Shown in pieces: positions 10,135-23,322 of a stretch of 64,000 nucleotides of DNA. A program made the position numbers and the translations under genes. The stretch is from Podospora comata (taxonomy: Eukaryota; Ascomycota; Sordariomycetes; Sordariales; Podosporaceae), in the NCBI GenBank assembly GCA_017354895.1, contig CP071493.1:3224001-3288000 (forward strand). The letters are read 5' to 3'. Each line of letters begins with the position of its first letter. Position 1 is the stretch's first letter. The notes beneath the pieces were generated by a model. The model saw nothing but the letters and a program-made list of their open reading frames with translations, made no database searches and was not told the origin of the DNA.

Positions 10135-12441
10135 TCATCTAGCAGCAGCGGCCGGAGAAGAAGCCGTCGCCGCAGCCGAGGCTTGTGGGTTTCTCTTCTC
10201 AAACGACTCCTTCTCAATTGCCGCATCCATCATCCTGTTCCCGCTAATAATCGAAGTCGTGCAGATAACCATCTTTCGCCGCGCTGTGTAGTACCATCAG
10301 TTAGCCATGACTTCTACGTGTCGGGTATATGGTCCGACTTGCCTTCTTCCTGCTTTGCAATAAACCGCAGTGCGGCAATCTCAGTGAAACTGATGCCGCC
10401 CACGAACACCACAAAGACCGTCTTTTGTTCACCACCTCCCGATAACAACGCCCTGGCTTTGACAGCCTTGTCCTCGCCCTTTTGGACCTCGTCGAACGTC
10501 TGGCCTCGAGCATGCTTGACGGCGTCGTCGAATCCACGCCATCCCTGTGCTCCACTTCCAGCCGGTCCAGCCGCACTCGTCACCCCGTTCCCTCTTGTGA
10601 GGGAAAGTAGATATTGTTTCTGGAGAATGCATTGGACAAGTCGAACCGATAAAGGGGCGTAGCCGCTATAGACGTAGGCAATATCGTTGGGGTCTTCTTC
10701 GTTGACCTCGTCCACAATGAGCCGGAGCTGCTTGCGGAGATATGTGTAGTTGGTTTTATTTCCAGTCGCACCCGCAGAGCCTGTCATGGGAATCATGGAT
10801 GCCAGAGGGGATGACCTGGATAAAAACATCTGGAGCCGCTCTAGGTTATGGAGGGTCAGCAGATGCTGATATCCATACCCTTGAAGTATAAGTCGCCGAA
10901 AGTGGTCCAGCTCTTTGCTCTTGATGCCCCCCGAGATGCAAGAGTAAACACACATCAGTCTCAAAACTTGAGGCAATGGTGTGTCCCGCGCTATGAGCTC
11001 CTCAATGGCATCAAATTGCGAAGATGGATCCGCTCCTGCTGCCAGATTCTGCTGCACCTCAAGGAGCTTCGTAAAGAGCTCAGTCTGCGTATACTTCATG
11101 ATTTCTTCTGTAAGGCCCGTGTGTATCTTCAAGCTCTGTTGCTCTGCCTGATATCCGGGTAGCTTTTGCACGAATTCCCTAAGCTCCGCTGTCGTCTTTG
11201 AACTGTGTCTGCTATCAAAATCGCTTTGGAGTCGTCGGGCTATTTTGTGCAACTGAGTGCCTACGACGGCGAAATTGGTGTCACGAAGCTGCGCAAACAA
11301 CTTGTCAGAGCCGTCCAGCTGTATCTTGCGCTTTCTCGTCTGCCCATCTGTTGCCGTCGGGGCTGTCGTCGATCCGGCTTGAGGTCCAGGCTGTGGTGCT
11401 GCGCCAACTATCGTCGAATCAACATCGGTTTGGTTATTTTGAATGCCAAACAGTTCGTCGATCAACCCTTCGTAAGTGAGCTGGGTGAGAAGAGGTGTAA
11501 CAAAATCGACTTCTCGGTCGATAATGATGATGCTTTCAGTTGTTGTGCTGGGGCTGAGCCCAACCTTGCCGGCCTCGCCAACATCTTCGCCGGCGAGTAA
11601 CTCTTGTCTCATGCGCAAAAGAAGATCGGAAACCCTTTTGGCATTGTCGCCTTTGCCGACAATACGAGGAAACAGTCCATGCTTTTGTTGGATGCCCATC
11701 AAGGCGCGGGCGAGCAGGAAAACGGGCGTGGGGTCTTTGGCCAAATAAAGGTCGCGGAACGAATCGTCAAGCTCTAGGGACAAGACATCTTTATCCAGGG
11801 GAAAAAAGTAGAGCGGGAGTTCGCTGACATTGGTGTCTCCCAAGACTCCAGCTTCCTCCAAGATCTTGTCAGAAAGTAACGTCCGCCGAGGCACCCAGAA
11901 CACATGGAATTCGAGCGGGGTCTGCGCCTCTCGCTGAAGGCGAGTAATCTGGTCTGCTGTCTTGTCAGTGGCCCCAGTTGACTCTCATGAGCATACTCTC
12001 AGTTTTGCTCAAGGTGAGGTGTCGTCGCAGGGTGGGAAGGGTGGTGCGGATGTCTTACCGGCTATCGCATGAGCGTTGCGGGCAGACTCGCCGCGGGCAA
12101 TGAAGACGACATTGCGGTTGCTGGTATCCGTGTTCTTGTTCTCAAGAAAGAAGATCTTGTCGACATCGTATTCACGTAAAGTCGAGGCCTTGACTATCAC
12201 ACCGAGCGGGCCGGCGAGCTTCTCCTCAATGACGAGGTTCTTCTTTCCACGAACCTAGGGTGACGCTGCCTGTCAGTTCAGCAACTAACTCAGCACCGCA
12301 CGCTGTAACATCGCAAGTGAACCGTGTGGTCCATGATAGGGAGAGAGGTGGTTATGGTCTTACCCCTTCGAGAAGATGAAGCAGATCCCTCCGCGCCTTG
12401 TCTCTGATCTGTTCTGTGTCAAACTCCGGTTGAGGAGCCAT
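10135..12441 (-). CDS. vps33: Vacuolar sorting protein Vps33 (Sec1/Munc18 family)
   Basis: Four exons (12364..12441, 12059..12254, 10343..11953, 10135..10283) predict 677 aa. Vps33 is the SNARE-binding SM subunit of the HOPS and CORVET tethering complexes, acting in endosome and vacuole fusion. Family marks are KKNLVIEEKLAGPLG near the N-terminus, EFHVFWVPRRT, the SM-protein motif SIIIIDREVDFVTPLLTQLTYEGLIDE (quoted in part: IIDREVDFVTPLLTQ) and the C-terminal GGISFTEIAALRFI followed by KMVICTTSIISGNRM. Introns are 12255..12363, 11954..12058 and 10284..10342. The last starts GCAAGT, not GT, and is needed to reach the conserved C-terminal strand-helix; its branch site GCTAAC and acceptor CACAG are normal. 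The final residues are Ala-rich. Confidence 0.93.
10284..10342 (-). other. GC-AG intron in VPS33
   Basis: The donor reads G|GCAAGT, the branch site GCTAAC and the acceptor TACACAG; length 59 nt. Without this splice the frame stops after IPDT, before the conserved ICTTSIISGNRM segment. Confidence 0.85.
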
Positions 12442-13068
12442 GGTGGTGAGCTGTCATGGCGATGTTGAAGTTGGTCCATGAAGCTTGCGAACCTCAGTAG
12501 GCAGCAAGTGACTAGCGAACGGACGCCTGGATGGATTACTTGGCGATGGCCCGAGCTCCAAAGCTCCACACGGGTCACAACGTCACACACTGATCGGTGG
12601 TCGGTGGATAGCTTCACCGATACTCAGATATATAATTCCAGATCTACAAGTTGATCTTCGACTCTGGTGTTGATATCATTTTCTCTTCAATTCCTGCTCG
12701 CAATTGATATGAAAGAGATGTTTATAGTGAACAAGTCTTTCGCTTTCTCTACACACTTTACATGGCAGTCTGCCTCTCGACACAGACTATTCTTCGACAA
12801 GACCAAGTATTGATCCATCAGTGATGAGCTTCTGTGAGCTCATTGAATAGCTTGTGAAAAACCCTCCGAAATTTTAGCCTGACAACCATGCTCGCAGAAT
12901 TCCAAACTCCACCTCGGATGCTCGCTGTGACCGAGTGAGAGCGGCTCATTATGCAATCAGAGAATCTTTAATGCCCAGTATCCCAGTCATCCTCAATAAA
13001 CGCCATATCCCAATCAATCAAAGCCAACTAGATATAAAACAGACAAAGTCAGACCCGTCCATCCCATC
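12442..13068. other. VPS33 promoter and E2 3' flank
   Basis: No supported gene between two minus-strand genes. The sequence is of mixed composition and includes a moderately AT-rich part around 12640-13030. Confidence 0.6.
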
Positions 13069-13683
13069 TCAGACGTTGTTATCATCGTAATAGAAGTCGA
13101 TATCCTTAGGGCGCAGTCTGTTGGCACGCACAAATTCCTCGTCACCCGCAGGCCGTTCGTTTCTGCTGTTGCCCGTCAACATACTTTGGAGGCTCATGCA
13201 CACACTCTCAACATTCTGCACCGGACTCCATCCTTGCTGTCCCAAGAGATCGAGGCAGATGATTCCATTGGAGTAAATGTGGGGATGGATCGGGATTGGT
13301 CGGTCGGCGAGCTTCACAAACGTCACCTCAGGAGGTTCTGGCAGATGTGGTGTCAGCGACTTTTGGGGTTGGACAGCAAGCAAAGGAAAGCAATCATACT
13401 CACCGATGGGATACTGCGCGCTGAAACGAAACTTGAGTCTGTAGATCTCGTTCAGGTAAAGAGGATTGTTGTCGAGCACCCGGATGTCCAGGAACCACTC
13501 TTCAAAGTTATCGGCCGACACAAGTTCAATGCCCGGAGGGAGGGAGTTGCTGTTGATCTATGTGCGCACAAGGCAATGACAATGTCAGTGGGGTTGACAA
13601 AAGATAAAAGAAGTCGCAGGAGGAAAAGGATTGCTTACTTTCGACAGCTCTTTGCCGAGCCGCTTAGTCGCGAATCCGGCCAT
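13069..13683 (-). CDS. ubc16: Ubiquitin-conjugating enzyme E2, UBE2W type
   Basis: Three exons (13639..13683, 13404..13557, 13069..13337) predict 155 aa, the usual length of this small E2 class. The UBC fold is visible from KRLGKELSK to the end. The active-site segment HPHIYSNGIICLDLL has HPH in place of the usual HPN and the catalytic Cys in IICL, as in UBE2W. UBE2W attaches ubiquitin to protein N-termini; the same activity is inferred here from similarity. The C-terminal FYYDDNNV replaces the usual last helices, again as in UBE2W. Introns are 13558..13638 (GTAAGC) and 13338..13403 (GTGAGT). The second is 66 nt with no stop, so its retention would insert 22 residues before EPPEVTFV without breaking the frame. 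Confidence 0.9.
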
Positions 13684-15081
13684 TTTATCGACGACTTCTG
13701 TGCGTGCTTGCAATCGTCGCCGGTGAAGCCGTCAGCTGAAGGGTCGCCGAGAAGGAGTGACGCCGAGAAGGGGTGAACGCCCAGCAGAGAGCCAACAATG
13801 GCTAGATGTTGGTGGCGGGGTACCTTTTCGAGAGCTTTAACGCGGGGGTGGGGCGAGGCACCAGCGCAACCTGAAGACCCTGGGGTAGCAAAAAGGAAAG
13901 AACCAGCCCCAGCTGGTAGATGCAGAGGAAGAACACAGGAAGAGAGCACTTGAGGTTTGGTGGTGTTCTCAAAGCTCTCAGTGGTGGCATTAAATTCCTA
14001 GACAAAAAGGTGCACGGGATGGATGACTGGCAGGTAGGTAGGCGAGCAGCCAAGGTTTCGATCACAACGGCGGCATATGTGTACGTGATAGACTCCACTC
14101 ACACGGCTTGAGATTTCTTATAGATCAGGAACCAAGACACCGGAACCCGGGCAAGGAACGGGAAAGGGTCACTTGGTGATTACTACCGGCTGAGATTCCT
14201 CCCTTGCTTCCAAGTAAGGGATAATATCTCATTCGCCTGCAACATATAGGAAGGAATCAAATGACCCGGTATTAGGTTTCGGATGCCCTTTCGATTTGTT
14301 GACTTCCCACCAGTTGAGATACTATCCGGAGATCCAAGATATTGGGGATCATATGCACCAGCAACTGACTAGTCAGCCACAAGGCCGTCGGGAAATCCAA
14401 CCTCTTCCTCTTCCAAAGGAATAAAGACCTACGGAAAGCCTCTTCAAGCTCCAGTTGATATGTCCCTGAACCTTCATTACTACCCGACGGCAACTGGAAA
14501 CACCATTCTGTCCCCAAGAGAGGCACAATCTGCACCCATGCAAGGCTGAGCCACAGGGAACCCTGAGAAGCCAAATCGAAGGCCCCATCTGCGGAGGCGG
14601 TGCAGCTCGGGAAAAGACTTGCTCAGTCTAACGAAACATTACCACTCAGATTGACCACCATGCCACGACTGGACTAGCGATTCTCTAGAGTACACCAAAT
14701 CAGAAAATATCCTGGCCGATTTTCCTCTCCGAGCAGTGGTCTATCGGCCGTCTCGAACAAGGAGGCTTCAATCTGATCCCGTCCCGTCAACCCCTCGGTT
14801 CCACTGACTGACTCCCCTCCCACCCCGCAGAGAGAGCCCGCCAGGCTGGGCAGATGGCTAGGGTCACACAGCCTGCAGAAGGGGAGATCCCCTGGCACAT
14901 GCGGTGGCCAGTCAAGGACCAACGCGGGAGACGAAATAAGGCATTTTCCGCTTTTGGTCTTGGGCCTTTTGGTGACCTCCCACGAGCTGAGCATGTTGGG
15001 CATGAGGATACTCGGTAGAAAGAGGTACACACATAATACATAGCCATAGTCATCCCCACCTCTTTATCATCCTGCCGTGTG

Positions 15082-15120
<39 letters not shown>

Positions 15121-15681
15121 ACTGCTGCTGCTCGCCCTGCCTACCTAGGTGTTAATCGCCAATAACGCCGTTTCCACTTCATCCCCGTATCCAGTCGCCG
15201 GCGGGGCAGCTAATCATCGCTTGGCAACCCCTCGTCCACCACCTTCCCAGCCCAATTGCTGCCAAGCCCACTCCTTGTGCATCTGCATCTGCCTCTTAGG
15301 TGCTCTGCCTCTATGCCTCTGCCTCTCTGCCTCCTCCTCGCGCCGATACCAACCTAAGCACACTCAGGTACCGACGCACACCGTACGCTCTGCCTCAAGC
15401 GCCTGAAGGCTTGTCAGCTCCCCAGCTCCCCAGCTCCCCCCTCAGCCGCTCTCTACCGTCGCACGCGCCGCCCTCCTTCTCCTCGCTCTCGTCACTCTCT
15501 TCCTGCGAACTAAAACACAGCCAGGGGCTCAGGACGTGCCAACACGACATACTGGCACTCGGACACCAAGTGACATCTCCAGAAATTAAGGTTACTTGAA
15601 TCGTGCTGCCCGCAGCCACTTCAGAGCCAGAAGCCTCCTCCTACTTTTCCGCTTCTTGTTTTTTTGCCAAAGCTCGGCACC
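13684..15681. other. Divergent intergenic region between the UBE2W-type E2 and the CaM kinase
   Basis: About 2 kb without a supported gene. It includes a (CTA)n microsatellite and a pyrimidine-rich block from about 15200 to 15500 that probably belongs to the kinase leader. Open frames here are short and low-complexity. Confidence 0.55.
15082..15119. repeat. (CTA)n microsatellite
   Basis: About 12.7 uninterrupted CTA units about 560 bp upstream of the CaM kinase start codon. Confidence 0.97.
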
Positions 15682-17356
<1,675 letters not shown>

Positions 17357-19237
17357 ATAATGACGCTGAGAATGTTGGGAGGGGGAGTGATGATACCAGA
17401 GTGGAGGGGATATACCGATTGACACACGAAGCGTGCGTGGCATAGCAGGACTTTTTTTGGTTCTTTTTCCTTCTTGCAGGAGAATTTTGATCAGAGCAAG
17501 CCTGGTTAGTTGGTGCGTTGGTGGTGTTGGTACCTTTTTGTCGTGCTGTAAGAGGTTGGGTTGATTAAAGGAGGAGGCAATTTGATGACTTTTATTTGTT
17601 TATTTTTTTGGTTGCTCCAGGAGAGGGTTTAGTCAGTACCTGCTTCAAATCAGCTGTAGAGTTCATGATAGTCAATTATAGCCTATGTTATATCCTCGAG
17701 GTACCTATGTTGCGGTTGTGATGGGGAATATTCTCAGCGGCTAGGTAGTTTGTCGATGTCGTTCGTTGGGTTCCACCGAAGTGTGTTTTTGGTTCTTACA
17801 TGAATTTTGTTTTTGATGATCATCTCGTATTGTTTATGCCGGATCGCTCGGAAATAGGTGGGGATGAAAGAGGGATTATCTTTGAGAGGTACCAACCAAC
17901 TACTGTCGAGGTTTAGGGCGCTTGTCAGAGAAGGATGAAATTGGGTGATTGTCAAGATGTTAAAGAGGTGGTTAAGGGTGGGAGTACGTCACGCAGGTTG
18001 CATGATGATGGCTTGTTGACTTCAGTTACAAGATAGATACAGCAAGGGGAGCACAAAGATCTGGGTTGTGGTACATACCCAGCCGTCTTTGCTTCCAGTT
18101 ACTACATACTACCCCCTCAAGCTCGAACGCAACAATAACAGCCCGGGGTGGTGATGAGCCCATGCCATGCCAGATGGCATATTCATCCGTTCGTGCTACG
18201 ATATTCTATCACCCTACTACACCCGACAGGCATGGAAGAAGAAGGACCGAAAAGCATGGAAAGTCTTGGTCTGTGTGGTTATTTTTGTTCCCCGAACAAG
18301 TTTGATTAAGAACCGCCACTTCATACAATCTATCAATCGAAGGAGCAGCCCAGTTTATCGAACTTAATTACCACGTGAAACGCCGAAAGGTCGCACAAAG
18401 GTTTACCCACTATCACGTTCAGCCTCACCTGTGATGGTCTGAGGGGGGGGAATGAAGCGGCTGTGTGGGCTGGAGGCGCCCCACAGACAACAACAACAAC
18501 AAGAAGAAGAAGAAGAGAGTAGCCCACCGGGGCTGTCTCACACAAGCATCAGAGGACAGAAGGGTGCATTGGAGACAAACTATCTCCTCGCTGATGAGAG
18601 AAAACTGTACATCGAGACCAAAAGATGAACTGCAAAACTGCCGACATCGTGATTTGAAACCCCTTCAAAGACTTCCTATCTACTATCCTACCTCAGCCTA
18701 CCATATACACAACCCACAAAAACAACACAAAAGACAAACACTTGAAGAAGCAAATCGTTCTCTCTTTGACTTGTAGTAGCAAGTAATAACCTCAAACTAA
18801 CGCTCCCTCGCTCCATGCACCTTGCTCCTAAAACGCTAAGCAGTTGTTGTAGTTGTTGTACAGTAGGTAAGTGTTACTCTTCCCAAATCTCTCCTCCCAA
18901 ATCGAGTACACACACTCACACACACACACACACACACGATCCAAAACTCTGTACACAGTGGCCGCCACCCATCCATCCCCCTTACCACTTCCTCCCTCCC
19001 CAAATCCAAGAATGTACAAGTCCTTTCCCCTCCCGCGACTCTCCCTCCTTCCAGCTTTTGAAACAATACCTCCTCCACCACCCCTTGCCTGATGCATGAA
19101 TGCTAATTGCCTGTTGTCTGTCGAATAAAGTCGCTAAAAAAAAAAGTAATAATTCCTCCCAGATATCATCTCGATATTGTTGTAGCGCCCGTTCGTAAAC
19201 ATCGTAAAAGTAGATCGAAAATTGTGAAAAACAAAAA
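17357..19237. other. Convergent 3' intergenic region
   Basis: About 1.9 kb between the 3' ends of the kinase and the 402-aa protein gene. It contains T-rich stretches (17440-17640), a CAA/AAG trinucleotide patch near 18488-18516 and a (CA)n run. No open frame has a domain. Confidence 0.55.
18908..18937. repeat. (CA)n microsatellite with one interruption
   Basis: About 15 CA units interrupted once by CT, in the 3' flank of the 402-aa protein gene. Confidence 0.93.
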
Positions 19238-20446
19238 TCAGGAAAGCTCCGCCATGACCTCCTCGCAAAGCTCCTCATATCGCGTCGGATCGAACCTCGT
19301 CCTCTCCCAGTTCATCTTCCGTAACCTCTCAATCCTGGCTTGCTTATCCTCCACCTCACTATTCGCCCTAGCACGAGCAGCAGAGGCAAGATTTGGCGAC
19401 CTGAGCCACTGGTCCACATTAGCGGAATGACGGTTGAGTTGTTTTCGGAGACCGGAGAGGTGTTCGCAGCAGCGGTCGACAGTCTGGGAGATCATGTACG
19501 CGTTTTCGTCCTCTTCCTCTGACGTCACTGATGAGGGGGATGCTAATGACGAGTCGTCATGCTCGTCTTCGCTTTCGTGAATGGTGTGTAATGGATATTC
19601 GACCTCTTGGAACCTTTCCTGGAACTTGGGGCTTACTGGCAAGTCGGGCAGCTTTTGCGAGAGGACTGGTGAGGAGAAGTAAAAGTCGTCAAATCCGAGG
19701 GTGGGTGAGTCTGGGCGGATCATGGGCTCTGGAATGTTGATCTGGATGGGTTCCTCCTTGGGGAGGGAGAAAGAGACCTTCTTGACACGTTTGGGGGAGA
19801 TATCCCTGCTGCAGCTATCTTCGCAAGATGAAACGGACTCGGTGGGTGTCTCTGGGGTCCAAGCTCGAGAGCTGCTGATGGAACTTGATGGCGAGTGGCA
19901 ACTCGAGCCTCGTGACGACATGGATGAGCTGGATCGTGCTTTACTGACGACGGATTCCTCGGCAGCGTTGATGAGAGCGGATGCGCGATTAAAGTGGTTG
20001 CGGGCTTGTTGAAGGGTGTCGGTTCTGTGTGAGCTTGATGGGAGAGGTCGGGCGAGAATCTCCAATGAAGTGGCGGCATAAAAGTGAAGATAGATCAGAT
20101 ATACTGGCTCAACCTGAGACTTGCCCTTGATGGCGTTGAGGATTTCCACACATCGTGCTGAGCAGGCCCTGTATCTCTTCTCGATGTGGTGTCTCTTGAT
20201 CTCAGCGATGGCTTTCCTCCACTCTGCTGATGAATAGGGAATCATTGGAAGAGGTGCTGGTGCTGGAAGTGAGAAGCGCTTGACCGGCTTCGGACGCTGT
20301 GATCGGTAACTCTGCCATGTGTCGGTATTCTGTGTGGATTGGCGTCTGAGCTTTGGCGCCGTCTCCGATGTTGGTGATGTGTTGTTGGACGGAGGCGGCA
20401 TCCAGCTCGCTCTGTTGCCGAGCATCAAGGGAATGAGTCCAGGCAT
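19238..20446 (-). CDS. Conserved-looking fungal protein of unknown function with PP1-docking motif
   Basis: A single open frame predicts 402 aa from the ATG at 20446. The frame stays open to about 20575 but without an ATG there, so an upstream exon is possible. An Ala- and Leu-rich helical part (about residues 68-170: SSAEWRKAIAEIKRHHIEKR, then helices LIYLHFYAATSLEIL and ARNHFNRASALI) resembles a TPR-like or MIT-like bundle. It is followed by a long Ser-rich acidic region and a C-terminal helical segment (DRCCEHLSGLRKQL, IERLRKMNWERTRFDPTRYEELCEEVM). The motif KRVKKVSFSL (about 219-228) fits the RVxF docking consensus of protein phosphatase 1. I do not recognise the family; a scaffold or phosphatase-regulatory role is only a guess. 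Confidence 0.75.
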   Translation of the reverse strand: MPGLIPLMLGNRASWMPPPSNNTSPTSETAPKLRRQSTQNTDTWQSYRSQRPKPVKRFSLPAPAPLPMIPYSSAEWRKAIAEIKRHHIEKRYRACSARCVEILNAIKGKSQVEPVYLIYLHFYAATSLEILARPLPSSSHRTDTLQQARNHFNRASALINAAEESVVSKARSSSSMSSRGSSCHSPSSSISSSRAWTPETPTESVSSCEDSCSRDISPKRVKKVSFSLPKEEPIQINIPEPMIRPDSPTLGFDDFYFSSPVLSQKLPDLPVSPKFQERFQEVEYPLHTIHESEDEHDDSSLASPSSVTSEEEDENAYMISQTVDRCCEHLSGLRKQLNRHSANVDQWLRSPNLASAARARANSEVEDKQARIERLRKMNWERTRFDPTRYEELCEEVMAELS

Positions 20447-23322
20447 GGTGGGCGACGATGGCGAAGCTTTCCAGTCTGGTCTCGTTGGGTGCCGGCAGAT
20501 GATGCGTTGAAGTTGGATATGTGCCTTCCAAGGGAGCCGGTGAGAGAAAGCTGAAGTGAGACTCTCCACGCGCAAGGAGGCAAGGCCGATAGATATTGCT
20601 AGTCACGGTGGTCTGGACAGGCATGCGCCCTGCTTTGACTGTAATGAAAGCCGAAGGGGCCACAGGAGATGGCCGAACACGACGCTGATGGCAATTCCCT
20701 TTCGGTAAATTGGGGTGGGTTAGGACAGGGAGCCCTGAGATGAGACGAGTGCTTGACAGCTCTTGACAGTTGACTGAGGGTCCGGGAGAGGGTCCGGCTG
20801 GATTTTAGCTCTTCCCAAGCAAGCGGGAGCCCAAGCTTCTGGAAGGTCTCTCTGGTAAATTGGATGCGATGCTGTGTCAATTTTGGAAATGCGTCCGAAG
20901 TCCCCGGGGCCCAGATGCAGGCAACGGAGGTGTGGGACTGGCACGGGACGGCGGACGGCCGGATGGTCAGTGATCACCGGTGCTGCGAAACGGGTGTCAG
21001 GTGTATGTAAGGGTCCGGGAGTCCGGGACCGTCTTGAGAAATATTAGCCTGATCCGGGACCAGTTGACCAGAGTTGACAAGAGAATGTCGGAAACACGGG
21101 GTGCGGTTGGGCGTCCAGGCGGCTGAATTGATCCAGAAAAAGTCAAGGAGTGGATTTCAACGGCGACCAAACGCGTTGAGATGGATAGGATGGGACGAAG
21201 CTGAACAAACACACTGGCGGCGGTGAGAAAGAGCGAATTCCAAGTTGTTGGTCGAACGAATGTGAGGCCAGGTGATGAAGCAAACAACGGCAGACCGAGT
21301 TCCTTCCAGAACAAAACCAGAACCAAGAAAGGAGGACTTGCTGGGGACGAGAGCGAGGGGATTCAATTTTTAATATGGATCACCTCACCCACCCACGCGC
21401 GCGCGGTGCCAGAAGGACACAGAGTGACAGGAGGCGTCATCTTGTGCCTTCCAGCTTCCTAGCTGCATGACGCCAGAGAATCGGCGCAATTTTTCTGCAG
21501 GCCCCAGTAGAACACCAGTGGCTGGATGGCCGCCGGGCCCAAGGGAGGGCTCGTGCTGCGAGCTAAAATTCCTGCAGGGGCTCGAGCCCGGGTCCCGTTC
21601 CCCTGAGCCCTAACACCAAACGGGAATAGGGGCACATCCCCCCTGAAAATGATCCTCTGTCAACCTTGCTAGCTTTTGGGTCTCCCCCCCTCCCGGAACT
21701 GAACGCGAGTGGACAGCTTCGTACACGGCGTGGGTCGTGGGTCTCTCTATTGCTTCTTTTGGTTCTCGGGCTTTCTTCGTTATCTGGTTGTTTTTTTGTT
21801 TTTTTCTTTCTTTGTCTTGCTTCAGCACCACGATCTGTGTCACGGCAAGCAGATTGTTTTCCGGTATCACAGCAGTCTCCCAACTCCCACAAAAACACGA
21901 GGGTCCAGGGACTTCTCGTGGGAGGTGTGCTCTCGGAAAACTGTGTATGTGATAGTGATGATGGCGCCGCACAAACGCCTTCCCAGCTCACTCATCAATC
22001 ATCCGAAGATCCGGCCTCTTCTCACCATACCAACCCTCACACCATACCTTAGACAACCACAACTCTCTCCTCTGCTTCCAACTCAGACCAAAGTCCGTTC
22101 GCATCAACAACTCCATATCTTGTTTGCCAGCGCCACACCTCGTGAAATAAACCGTTTGCACCATGTTGTCTGTCTGTCATCTGTCATCTCATCTCAACTC
22201 TGCTTGCTTCTCACCCGAGCGCCACACCCGCGCAAATCTTGCCAATCCTCATCACATCCAAGTTCCACAGCCTTCCCCCATTCATGTCTTTTTTTTTTAA
22301 GCCCTCATATCAATTCCCATGTCACGGTATGTAAAACATCGACAATCAACCATCTCTACCACTCTACCCAGGGCCGCCTGAACCAACACCGAGATTTCGT
22401 GCAACCCCCCATCCTCATGCAAACGCCCTTCCCAATGCTAGTCCAGAGACGAGACGGGAGCTCCCTATCAAAAACAACCTTCGCTACCACTCATTATCAG
22501 AACGTCGTATCAACACCACTGACAACAACCCCGCGCCCCAGTGCAACCTCAACAAACAACAGAGGGGCAATCTCAACCTCATACGGCACAGACAAAAGCC
22601 AGCGGCTCAGCATGAAAAACACCCAAAGAAAGGAGATGATGATGTTCAATACATAAACACCGAATGTATATCCCCACCGACCACCAAGTTGTTTTCTCTG
22701 GGGCGACGGCTACGCCAACGTCCAATACCACAGAGAGGAGGAGGTGGGGGGGGTATATGCCACCAGACTCTTCCCACTCACATTATTTCCATCCCACCAC
22801 CACCACCACCACCATCGCTTCCAAAACTTACATCCCATTACTACCCATAATAAACTCCAAAGTCAAAACACCAACCCAGAGCTATGACATTGTAGCTGCA
22901 AGCCTTCAACCGGAGAGCCCAAAGCCCAAAAGCCCTTGACCACTCCCCATCATCCTCGCACCGCTATGACCCCTGCCAAGCACACTGGCTTCTCCCCCCA
23001 GCTCAAAACACCCACAACCAGCCGGCAGGGTCTTGCGTGTGTCGCAGGTTTTGTGGGGGAATCCTTGTTGATAAACTTCCATCGTGATCGGGATAGCGTC
23101 TCAGATTGGGTAACCACTAGACCAGTGGCGTGCAAAAGTACCCCAGACTAGAACGCTTCCAGTTCTCTCTGTCCCAGTAGGCAGCGGTGTGGGCAAGAAA
23201 GTCACGCAACTTTTGAATATACCGTCAAAAAAAAACATAGGCTGTCTACTATCCCGCTAATAGCCATCCCAACCAACTTTTTCAACGTGATTTTTGTTTC
23301 TTCATATCAAGACATCTCGACT
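20447..23322. other. Long leader/promoter region and HisRS 3' flank; no supported gene
   Basis: About 2.9 kb between two minus-strand genes. From about 21600 to 23000 the + strand is very C-, A- and T-rich and stop-poor, giving a 315-codon open frame with no ATG at its head and no domain. A CAC trinucleotide run lies near 22797-22817. The part next to 20446 is probably the promoter and long 5' leader of the 402-aa protein gene. Confidence 0.55.

Noticed and set aside
9828-10142. 104-codon + strand frame between LSD1 and VPS33
   Set aside because: It overlaps the VPS33 stop on the other strand and has no recognisable features.
21709-22656. 315-codon open frame on the + strand
   Set aside because: It starts at GTG, has no domain, is biased to Ser, Thr, Pro and His as expected from C-rich non-coding DNA, and shows no splice signals.
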